Source: Dimorphilus gyrociliatus (Eukaryota; Annelida; Polychaeta; Dinophilidae). Taken from it: 64,000 bases of DNA. The notes beneath the pieces are model-generated. The model ran no database searches. It saw only the letters and a program-made list of their open reading frames with translations, and was not told where the DNA came from. Shown here piece by piece: positions 24,001 through 36,000 of the stretch. The position numbers and the translations under genes were made by a program. The stretch is taken from positions 434,001-498,000 of the forward strand of contig CAJFCJ010000003.1 of assembly GCA_904063045.1 (NCBI GenBank). The letters are read 5' to 3'. The stretch's first letter is position 1, and each line of letters starts with the position of its first letter.

Positions 24001-27000
24001 AAAATTGACCGTATCAACGGAATACATACATACGCCTACTGAACTGGGCCAAACTATATTTAAAGTATGAGAAATGAAATAAAGATTTTTTCCAATTCCC
24101 TTTACACAAACATGACAAACGCCAAACGGAAATTAGGATATAAAACATGGCAATAGGTGGCCCTAGTAGCATTGCCTACAGTATAATCGATTGACGAGAA
24201 AATTTTTTTTTCAAAGTAATCAATAAGGATCTACTCACCTTGACTTTGCCGGTGCTTTATACATAATATATATATGAAAAAGAGAGAAAAAAAAAACAAT
24301 TAACTAGAATACTTTAATTATCATTAATACAAAAGGTTCAATTCTTCGAAAGTGTACCTTGTTAAAGGAGATTTGTACTCTGTAACATTGCCGTGTATTT
24401 TAATTTTGTTGCTCCCATCTTTCGCAAGCGAAAATATATGGACTTTGTTAATAACTAGACCTATTTTGGTGAAAAACAATAACTCGTTAATATTAAAACG
24501 TAACGTGGGGTGCATATGACTGCTAACCGGATAAAATCCCCGTAAATAATTGATTTTTGGCCTCCATTGCGCCGGTTCCGATCAGAACTCTTTTGGCCCC
24601 TTTGAAGTGCCTACTGCTGGAATCTGTTGCAAAAAAAATGAATATAATTTAATCATATATCCAAATATACTATCATTTCTGTTATTAGAGTATAGATGGC
24701 GACAGGTGACAATAACGTTCGAAAAAGGTAAAAATTTTGGTGCTGAACGCCATCTATAGGGTATTTGTATCACAATTCGTTTGTCAAAATTGATTTGTTG
24801 ATTAGTTAATTATACGGAGTTATTGACAGGAAAAATTGAAAACAAACAAGTTAAACAAAAAAAAATTCGAAAAAATAGAATATTTCTTTTAAAAAGAAAA
24901 TGAAAGATATGTAAGGAAAAGGTTTTAGTAATTACTTGATTTTGATTGGTTGGCAAACTTTTTGAAATTATTTGGTATGATTTAGTACCAGTGAATTGGT
25001 GTGAAAAGTTAGTTTGGGTTATGCAAATCAGCCCCGCTTAAGCAAATATTATGATTTGAAGAGAATCTTAGTTGTTTGTACAACTAGTACTCTTTTACAA
25101 ACTTTTCTATATGTAATAAATATAGAATACACCGTTAAAATGTTCCAAACAGGTGAGAGTATTTTTTTTGTATCCTTTACCTGAATAATTTTCGATATAA
25201 TCCTCTCCAAGTAATTCTTTTAATAAAGAGGCTGCGTATTTTACAGAAGCATATAATAGAAAAGAAAAAGAAAGGCAAAAAAAACGGAAGAGAGATAAAA
25301 TAAAGAAATAACAAAAAAATGAATAAATTAAAAAGAGACAATTAATTCCGAGAAATCCATAAAAACAGGAAGTAGGCCGGTTATTTTGTATGAAAAAAAG
25401 AAGAACCAATAGGCTTTATATATATTATCATTCAAAAGAGATGAGATCGGTCAGGAAATGAGATATATAATGAGGCTCGTGGTTATATAAAAGGAAGAAA
25501 GGACGTTTGAAGGCTGCCTATTCCTTTTTGCCTTCTATCAGCATTAAAGCCGTATCTCCATAGATATGGACAGTATTATATTTATATATATATACTGTAT
25601 ATATACAGTAAATATATATAAAATACAGTATGTGTATTTATAGTGTATATATAAAATCTATCATCTCTTTTTACGTTGAAAGGGAGGAGAGCAAAAGCAT
25701 AGGCTTAGGTAAAAAGAGAAGAGAAGAGGGAACGTGTGTGGAAATATACCATTAGGTGATGGAAATGTGGGTGGGAGGATTTGTATCAGATATTATATAA
25801 TACATTAATGGCTTAATGTCCAATAATATTTGGTCGGCTATATTTTCATGCTACTTTTAGTAGGATAGGAGTTGTTTACCCTCCCTATGTAACCTAAGTG
25901 GCACCTCATTAATATTCCCCATTTCCTGAAGATATAAATTTAGACCAAACTTCTTTTTCATATCTTTTTTAATGACTTTACCTCTTTTCTTGGTTATCTC
26001 AATATTCTCATTCCTATCTACTTGAAGCCATGCCTTCTGGGCTTCACGCCGAAATCTGACAACATGATATTGACCATCAGAAACGTGCGAAAGAAGATAT
26101 AAACGAGATGCCGGTTTCTCTCCTCCAAGATTAAAAGATGCCAAAATGTTTCCCTGAGTCTGAAAATGAAAGGATATAATTGATATGCATTGAAATATAC
26201 AGGGTATAGTATGTGAAATGGGATACAGATGGCGTTTCTCCATTCCGATAGATAAGTATTATAGTTTTAGTAGGTTGAAAACTTACTAGTTCTATTTTTA
26301 TAAAGAAATTATGATGAGAACTTTGCAATTTTATAATGTCGCCACTTAAATCTGTAGTTTTGATGCCGAACGAAATTGTATCATTTAGGTTTGAGGCTGG
26401 ATGCTCAAGGTCGATATCGTAAACCATAAAGCTAGATTCAGAATCGGCCTTGGTCTCTTCATTGTGAAAGGCATAGGAAATTGCATCTGGATGAAAAAGA
26501 AACGATATCACGTTCACGGTCAAACCCCGTCCGACGGATAGCACTAATTCGGCACTCTCGGGAGGATGGGCAAGTAAGAAACAGAAGACATTATCGATTA
26601 TTACGATTATTTCTTTCTGTTGTTATTGTAAGGCTTGCACCCACCTCACCTCATTTCAGACTAATGAATAATTAAGAATTTAATCCAACAACTTACGTTG
26701 ATCGCATTGATTACCAACGAAAGAAGTCATTTCACAATCGCAACTAACTCTCGTAGGATGGAGTATGCATACACCTTGATTTTTGCACGTAGAATCGCCG
26801 CATTTATTTTCGGGAGCTGAGAAAAGAGTCAAACTAGTAATAAAAGAATATGAAATTTTTTTTTTACTTTTTTTTTCCATCTATTAATAAAGGAGAGTAA
26901 AAGTGAATTGTTAGTGATATTCTATAGGAATTTTCTTCCTTCTACTACTTTGATCCGGCTTAATGATGGAAATTCAAGTCTTACCAGAGCATCCGCTCTC

Positions 27001-30000
27001 AACGTTGCCATGCACATTAACGTCTTTCAGCGTGAGAATATTTGCGTAAGGCTTCAAATTGAAGATTCCGTTGAGATTCGCCAAACAACCCTGATAGCCC
27101 CTTCTCGATTTAACGTTTTTCGATGGTAAATCCCTGAAGACCAAATAACGTCTTGTTCTTTATCAGACAGAATTTAACACCAAGTCTAGAAACTATTCTC
27201 TATTGCATTAAGCATACACCGTAAAATATCTATTACGTATAACATTTCAAGAAGTTAACTAGTATTTTGTATACACAATGTTCTCTTCATTAATTGAATT
27301 CCTTTAAGAGCAACTGCTCGTTATTTTACTAGAAATCTAATTATGACACTTGTACGACGCCTATCTGTTCTATTTATCAGCTTACCGCAAATCCTCCACT
27401 CCGCCGACCCATACTTTACCGCTCGTCTTGAATTTTGTATTCTCGTTCATTCCCTTTATTGCGTACTTTTCGTCCACTCGTAGGATAAGCGATAACTTTA
27501 CACCTTCGGATTTGTATATAGCTATTTGGACACTGTGCCACTTATTATCATCGACTCTCATCGGATTTCTTAAGCTAGAGTGGTTTCCTTCAAAATTATA
27601 GACTAATTCCAGTCTAGAATTATGAATTTCAGCCATTAAATAATTTTTCGAATTGGCTCCGGGCATATACAAAACAACTCCTTCCGATTGAGTTGTTCGA
27701 AGTTTTAATGATATACCAAATGGTCCGTCTACCCTACTACCGTCAATGACGAAGTAATCTTCTCTACTTGGAAAATTAAAGGCGTAATCCTGTCAATCAA
27801 TATCTTAATGTTATCATAGGATTTAATAATTGTCATTATCATCCGTTCAACTGCTTTTACGTACCGTTGAAATTACAGGATCGATATTTGTTCTGTATGA
27901 CAAACCGCTGGCAGTTAAATCCCTATTATTATAATACAACTGTTGCATGCCGCCCTTGAACTTTCCAGCGCCAAAATTCAACGATCGAACATTTAAGATG
28001 TTCGCATTACGTTTAGTTCGACCTGAGAGAATCAAAAAACCATAAATAATGTATAAGAAAAGGGAGAATAAGTAGGAAAAAGTTTAATTAAAACGAGAAA
28101 AATAAATAACAGTAAAAAAATTAAAGGGGGGGAGGGGGAGGAGTAGTTGTTGGGTGGAGGGGGTGGTTCAATAAAGTCATTGATTTACGTGTCAGAGTTC
28201 ACTTAAAATAAATAATAAATTATACATTTTTCTGAACATAGAAAATCATTAATATCTATATTATCAACCTCTTACATCGAAACTACTTGATAATAACAAT
28301 AATGCTATTAACATTAAAATAAAAAATCATGCTAATTTATCCTATTGTTTCAGCAATCATTTCTTTATTTGCGGATCAATTACCCAGTTCATATAAGAAT
28401 AAATAAGAATGGATTATCCACTATTTATAAAAAAAACAATGCTGAAAAAAAAGGCCGAAAAGACCCTGGAAAAGCGTGCGCGCAGTTTTAATTAAAAGAG
28501 AAGTAACGCAGGCATTTTTTTTTCAACGAAAGCATTGATCTGTAAATTGATGAATCGGTAATTATTGTCTTAGCAACTGGTGTTTAATGAGCTGAAAAAA
28601 AATTGCTGTTCAGCGGACCGTCTAATCGGTTTGTCAATTGTTTGGTAAATGGAGGCGTTTGTAGCCAAAATAGGTAAACTTTATAGGTAAGCTGTATGTT
28701 ACATCGCTTATTAATCAATACTTCTACATTGATTTAAAAATGACAAAACTATTTGCATTATCTCAACTCTGTATCTATCGATGTTCGCCTCTACTGCAAC
28801 TTTTTTCAGTTCACTTGATAGATTCGAAAAAAAATATTAACTAAATGCTTGTACGAACTAAATAATAATAAAAATAAAAAAGTTCGACAATCGGCTTACT
28901 CTTTTTGATATTAATATCTAATAAGCCGATTCTGTGATCTCGCAAGCTTCAACAAATAGACAATAGGGTTTAAGGGTCATATTTTATAATCAACAACATC
29001 GAAATCAACAACAGAAAAACCCTACCGGAAGCGGAAGCCAAACCTCCTCCAAAGTCGTGAAAATCATCTGCAAGAGAATTTTTAGGAATTTGAAGCAATG
29101 GAAAAGCAAGAAAGAGGAAGGGGAAAGCTTAGTTTTTCTGGTAGTAATGAAATCGATAAAGAGAGGAATTTTCGCAGCTGTAACCGGCTTACCTCTAACT
29201 GTGTTCCTTTCGTCAACGCTTAAGGTGAGGCGGCGAGACGCCCTTTGCACTTTGGCCGTATGCCAATCGTCGTCATTCAAATTCGATCCGACGTAGAGTG
29301 TCTTAAGTCAAAGAAAAAGGCAAAAAATGAGAAAATTTGTTCTGGAAACTGTATGAGGAGCGTGATCATTAGATTTACGTTGGCGCCTGTTTAATCAATC
29401 GAACGTTTTTGAAGGAAGGTCAAAGCCAACCCCTAGACAATGAGCATATATATGTGAATATATATATATATGGTATATATCTAAATATATATTCGCATAC
29501 TGTCTATTGTAGTCGTGTTAATAAGAGACGCCCCAAAGCGTCGGCGAAACCTTAGAGGGTATAGGCGGTAGTTTATAGACTCTAAGAGTAAGTCGTAATT
29601 GGACGAGGTTTGTTGCTGCTGTTTTTCCACCAATATTCCATAGAGCATTGCAATTTTTTTCTTTAATTCTCTATCTTCTACTCATTACTAGCTCCCTTCC
29701 CACACCCTCTCTAATCCTTTTTGTCTATGCTGAAAGTTAAGAATGACGGATAGAGCTTGTGTAAGATTTACTTAATCTCGAATAGAATTACACGTAGACG
29801 GCTTTTCTTTTCGCGTCCGCCTTTTTCCCTTTGTTGTCCGGAATAGCCGTATACTGGAATGCGGAGATTGCGGTGGATTATAATAGGCAAGCGTCGAGAT
29901 ATATATACTCTTTGATGCCCCTCCTCTACACTTTTTTGCCGCCTTTGATTACATGGATGGCGAAAGACAGCCTCAGTTCTTATCATCCTCCTCGAATACA

Positions 30001-33000
30001 CTTGTGCCTAAAATATTCCGGAAAAAGCGCGTCTCGCTCGTCGATTTCATTGATCTCATTAATATTTATGCTGTCATTACGATCAACAATGACAACATGT
30101 GTATATTTTGTATTCGAAATCACGAGTCAATCGTGCAATGTGCACCTGATTGTTCGATATTGGTCTTCGATTGTTGAGAGGAGTTTCTTCAGTCATGTCG
30201 CATGATGTACGTTCCCTCCCCCTCATCTCTTTTCTACATCTGCTCTTTCTTAATTACACGGATAAGTGAAACGTCGCTACACTACTTTTAATTAATTGCA
30301 CTCGAGTTAATCTAGACCTATAGGCCTAAGGTCTAACGTCCTGTCACGAGCTAATCTCGGAAAAAGTATATATGTAAGTGTTTTCAATCAATGACTAGTT
30401 TTAAAGCCAATTTAAGTACTTAACAGTGTAAATGTGATACCAGCTATTAATTATTATAATATTTGCATATATAAATAGAGTAATAAAAGGGATTATTAAA
30501 CCTTAAGATTTCAATACCAATTTTATGATTCTATTGATATATAATAAATTATTTATATCTTCAAGCTCATTCACTAAGGCGCATATAATATTTGAGTTAC
30601 AAGTTTATTACACACCGAATACACACATCTGTCTACAGACGTATACCTTCTAAATTCTACATTTTTTAATAAGCCTACTTATATCAAACTGGCTTCTCCA
30701 CCGCCGATTGCTTTTTTTTTCAATTACGAAAATCTAGTTTTTTTAGCGGTTTTTCTCTGGACGAGTGTCACAATCATAAATATTCATAAATCACTTTTCC
30801 AAGCCGCGCTCCACCATCGTTTGCGGTTCGCATTGCTTGATTCTTTTATACATATATATGTATATATAGATATATATTTAATATATATCTATATACATAT
30901 ATTTATATCTAGCCTTGATTATATTCCGATTTAATGACAGAATATATCTAAAAAAAAAAGAGAGAGAGAGACTAGGCCTATTGAATGTCAACAATTGCCT
31001 TGTATTATTTCATAGTTTGCTACTGTTTTACTGCTAGAGTTACATTTACTCATATTCTATTCAATATTTTTACAACAAACATATTTCTTTTCATACTTGA
31101 ACACATCAGTCGGGATTTTGAATTACTTCATTTAGCTGGTACCTTATAAGCTTGATGCCTTTCTATTTTACGGTTCTATTTCGTTCTTGGAATATAAATT
31201 TTATGGAGAGAAAGGAACGAAGGGAGAATTACGAGTAATTTGTTTAATTAGATTTAAAAGAAAATTAAAGGCAATAATCAATGAAGAACTCTTCTCGTGA
31301 ATTGAATCTTTTGAGAGGCGGATAAACTATTCAGTTTTTCTTATTTTTTTTTGTTTTTCTCTCCTTCCTCCCTATTTTAGGGGAGAAAAGCAAATATTCT
31401 CTTTCTAGACATTCTTCCCACTTGGAACAATTGCCAAGTACACTCACCTAATATTTCGCGCATAACACAGGTATCATTCACTAGACCATACTTGTCTTTC
31501 GTAAAATTCAAGTCACGTGACCTCTTGCAGAGAGGTCACGCTCCATACGCAAAACTTATTTGCATAAATAGATCAATCTCGGAACAGATAATCAGTTTAT
31601 CTTCCGTTAACAGTATGATTAATGGATTTAACCTAAAACACAACGAATAGCAAAGGAAAAATATTAATGTTACTGATATAAAAAGACATCGTTAGAGAGA
31701 TGAAAAAATTCTGTTTGCACTTATGGAGATTGAACACGAAATTTGAGTAAAAGGTATATCCGTGCTTGAATTATTAGAGAAGTAGAAATATATCACACAT
31801 ATATGTATGACAATATATATATATATATGGAACATGGAAACAAAATGATATCAAAATATAGAAATTGTTTATAAAGCTTGTTCTGTATGCAAACTCTCTT
31901 CGGGGAGAGTGAAAAGAGCCTAAGGAAAACTGGGGAAAGAAATATACCTTGGGATCTGTCTACAATTTAAAAAGCGAATATTCCTACTTATTTTCGCATG
32001 TTTTTGCCTAAGGTATTCTACTATTCTTCTAGAAAGGTGAACGTGTTCGTTATTCCGTTCCTCTTCTCTTTTCACTCCTTTTTACTTCTCCGGACGTTAA
32101 TTAGCTTCAATGACCTAGCATTAGCATTCTACTTTGACGTTTAACTGTAGTCAACTCAACTAACGGCTATTGTTCTTTACTAAATATCAATCGACATTTG
32201 CGTAACAAACATTTATTCGCCGAATCGCCTGTCCGATCAGGCGTCTGGGGCGTCGGCAGCGAAATTCACGATTAAAAAACCGCAATAACTGTTTGAGTAG
32301 TTAATTAAAAAGTTATTAAAATTAACACTCACCTTCTTACCAGCTCCCAAGTTTACGGACAATTTAAGAACTCCTTCTTCAAGTTCTAGCAACATCTTAT
32401 CGGCGCTAGCCGAATCCGTTCGAAAGATTATAGTGTTGCTCTGTTTTGTCTTGAACCTTAAAGATACTTCATCTATTTCTGAATTTTCTACTCCTTCCAC
32501 AATCCAAAATTTGGTACTGCCGTCGAATAAAAGAATCGAAACGGCTAAAAGGGAATATATAAACATGGTCATTTGGTAACGCCCATCGCCAATAATATAA
32601 TGAAAAGTCTGCTAAACTACTGCAAAGGATGGGGAACTCAAACGCCACCTGTCGGATGTTTAAAAAATTCCCCCTATTTTTGAATTGATTCCTAGTTATT
32701 TTTCTCGGTCCGCTACTTCTAAAAAGGACTCACCAACTGCAACGTTTGCTATCCAAACGAAAGCGAGTTGTTTGTCACTTTGTCATAATTCTTTTTCAAA
32801 TCATTTGAAAACAAACGCTTTTTTGGTAGTTTGTCACTGTCAGGTGAAGGCCGGAAGGAGCTTTCTAATGTTTTGATAGTGTAACTAATTGCTTATAGTT
32901 TTTAACGGAAATTGTTTCAGTTATTAGCCTATAATTGTAGTCAAAAAGACTGACGGTGAATAGTAGACGAAATAGGAAAACGACAGAAATTTTTTTTTAT

Positions 33001-36000
33001 TCTAAAATTTGCTGATTGCTGCGACAGCCGCGCCTGAAAAGGTCTCGGGGATGAGTTTTGGGAATTAGATGGGCTGTCCCTAGTGCGGGAATTTCCACCT
33101 TCCGGTAGACGACACACACAGAACGACCGAGTTAAACAAGTTCTAACTTCCCCCGGAAACGGAGATAAACGTCGTCGACAAGCAAAACTAAAGTCTTCGG
33201 GGAGCCCAGGTGCATTCAGTCAGACTAACGTCTTTTCACAATTTCCGCTCTTGTCACCGCCCAAGCAAGAGCGTCGTTCGAACGTTGATAACGTGCTTGG
33301 CATGTTTTTTTCTCCTTCTCTTATTCCTCTTTACCAACTATTTCTTGTCGAGAAAAATGCCACTATAGATAACTTTAATTGGATTGGGGGGTCAAAGAAA
33401 ATCAAAAGAGGAGAAGAGGAATTCAGGCCAGTAAGAACGCCTAGGCTAGACGGTCTTGATTACTAAGGGATTAAACGCAGATCCCTTAGATAATAGAAAA
33501 AGTACAGTTTGCGGGACGCCACAAAAAAATTATTCGATATAGAATTCCATACTTCAGGCCATTGTCTGTCAGATAAGACGTTTCAGGCAGCAACCAGTCA
33601 AACGCGTTTATCATATTAGTGACGCCCAGCAAACGTTAAATGATTGAACAAAGTTAAGTGGCGGCACACTCGTTTTCGTTTTTCCTACAAACTAGTCAGT
33701 TGGTTTGTCAATACTACTTTTATCTTACTTCATTGGCTTACGCTCTAACACCAGATGGCGATTGAGCTGAGAGTACTTACGTTTATCGCAGTTTTTTCCT
33801 TTGAATGACGTGGCCCGACAATCACAGGTGTAACTGTCCCAGCTTCTTTTACAAATACCACCATTCCAGCACGGGGAAGAAGCACACGAACTGGCAGTGA
33901 TACTTTCACAGCCTCTCCTAACATCTATAAAGAGTAAAGTAACGTAATAAGAAGATAAATTTACATAAGAAACTAACCGTAAAGTGTTTGTTTTTTCTGA
34001 CTGTTCCATAAATCAACAACCCTGTCGTTTAACTCAACTCTTCGAATACAACCCTGAAAGCCGAATCCTAATTTTCCGGACCAGAATTCTTTTGGGTAAT
34101 CAGAACTCTGATTTAAAGCACCTAAATACAAACTACCGGAAGCTAAATTTAATTCTGCACTCTTTCGATCTGAAGAATATCTAATAAATTCGTCTTGGTC
34201 CAAGTAAACTTTACCAGTTTCTCCATTATGCTCCAAACGAACGTCATGCCATAATCCATCATTTACCGGTTTCTCGCTGATCTTTGCCTTTATCAATAAT
34301 AATACGCAATTAAGATTCTACTAAGAGAAGGTTGTTAAATATTTATTCTCTATTTACTTTCAACGTGCCCCCTCCGTAATTAATAATTAGATATAATTGG
34401 CTCTCAAAGACCTCGAGACCAAAAAAATCCTTCCTCCCTCGACCCATCACTAATTGACTGCTGTTTTGTACAGTTCGAAACTCCAAGTGTAATTTACTGC
34501 CTGGAATTGCCAGCCAAGGTTCTAGAATAACCGAGCTAGACTGGGAGGCGAAGAAAATGGCTTGTGAACAACCCTTAAAGCTAACTCCTCCTTCAATGTG
34601 AAAAAGCTGGTTCTCTTTTTTAGCCCATCGTAAAATATCTATTTTCATCGAATCTGCCTGATAGCCGACCTTTTTCAAGCACCCAGTAAAATTCTTAATA
34701 CTTTTCCCGCTGCCGTCCCAAATAGCGTCATCTCCAGCGCCTCCTAGATAGAGAAGAGAACTTCGAAGGCTGCTAAAGTTTCCAGTTATTGAGGTAGATG
34801 GCGTAGTGTGTTCTTTATCGACAGTCACTTTTACCTAGGGAAGAAGGCTAATTACTTACAATTGAATCTGTAAGTAGAAGATGCTTTTAAAAGGAAGAGT
34901 GTTTTTTTTTGTATGAGAAAAAATGGGTAAAAAATAACAAGCAAACAATAAAGGAATGGAGCACATGCAAAAAGATTGCCCTGTACGATAATGATGACTC
35001 TTATTCCGCATGCTTAGGAACCTTACCTCACAGATAGCTCGATTTATTAGCTGTAACATAATGGTGGATTTCGTGTTACACAATAAAATTGATATTACGC
35101 AAGATGAATTTTTTAATATAATTATAGATATATATTAAAGTACACTTATACGCATTTATTCAAATTTCACCTTCAAATTTCAAATATTTTCTTTCAGTGA
35201 GTATCACTCGTATACAAACTAACCTGCCTTGTTTTCCGCGCTACAAACACACGATGCCACTTGTTATCGTGGAAGTGGGCGGAAGGGGATGCGCGAATGG
35301 ATTTTCTTGGAGAGGCCACCAATTTGACGTCGACGATAATTTTACCTCGTCGCAAATATATCGTCAAGTGTTCGTTTTCAGCTCCTGTAGAAGAGCGTGT
35401 AAGAAAAAATATAAGATAATTATGTTAGCTGCTACCAATTAGCGAAAGATTTCGTTTCTCTCGTTTTAATTAGTAATATGCTATACGTGGATATTATTTT
35501 ATTAATAACTTTTGATTTTCTTCTCTTTTTTCGGAGCTTTAGTACATTACTCGTATCTTACCGGTGTAAAGTAGAAGGCCGTTTCCGTTTAGAGTCCTAA
35601 AATAGAACGTCACTTGGTCGTTCCAGGAGGAGATGGAGTGCTTCTTGCGTGCAGACAAATCGTAGCTAATAAACTGTCGACCGTCGAAGGTCGCTTCCAG
35701 TTTCTCGTCCAGTTGCTCTACAAAGCCCACAAGTAAGAAAAAGGGTAAAGCTAAATTGGCGAAAGGAAAGTGGATTGGTCAAGATTTTTATCGCCTTGGG
35801 AGCAATTCTACGGTCTTTGTTATGTGAAAAGCGCTTTGCATTGATCACGTGGACAATATGTCCTGAAGGTTTCTTTATAAGATTACACAAATTAGAGCAC
35901 ATTTTTTGCTTTTGTGTTACCTGGCAGAATTTCACTTATGTTTAATTGCGTAAGTACTTTGATATCTCCCCTTACAAATGCTTACATATTTAATGTAATT

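Larger units (their letters stand above)
21977..24238 (-). other. Neurexin intron 20 (2.3 kb) with CTCF-like motifs
   Basis: This is the intron between the 16-base microexon and the stalk exon. No cassette exon is evident. It carries six AGRKGGCR-type or related motifs (22431, 22637, 22826, 23061, 23287 and 24151) and one clear inverted repeat at 23540-23568. A plus-strand open frame at 23357-23617 has no recognisable domain. Confidence 0.6.

Noticed and set aside
29768-30205. Overlapping open frames on both strands in neurexin intron 9
   Set aside because: I tried to place it as an LNS4 exon, but exons 9 and 10 join directly with matching phase and align to vertebrate LNS4 without it.
33083-33466. 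Plus-strand open frame of 127 codons inside neurexin intron 8
   Set aside because: No domain is recognised, it lies antisense in an intron, and no splice or start context supports it.
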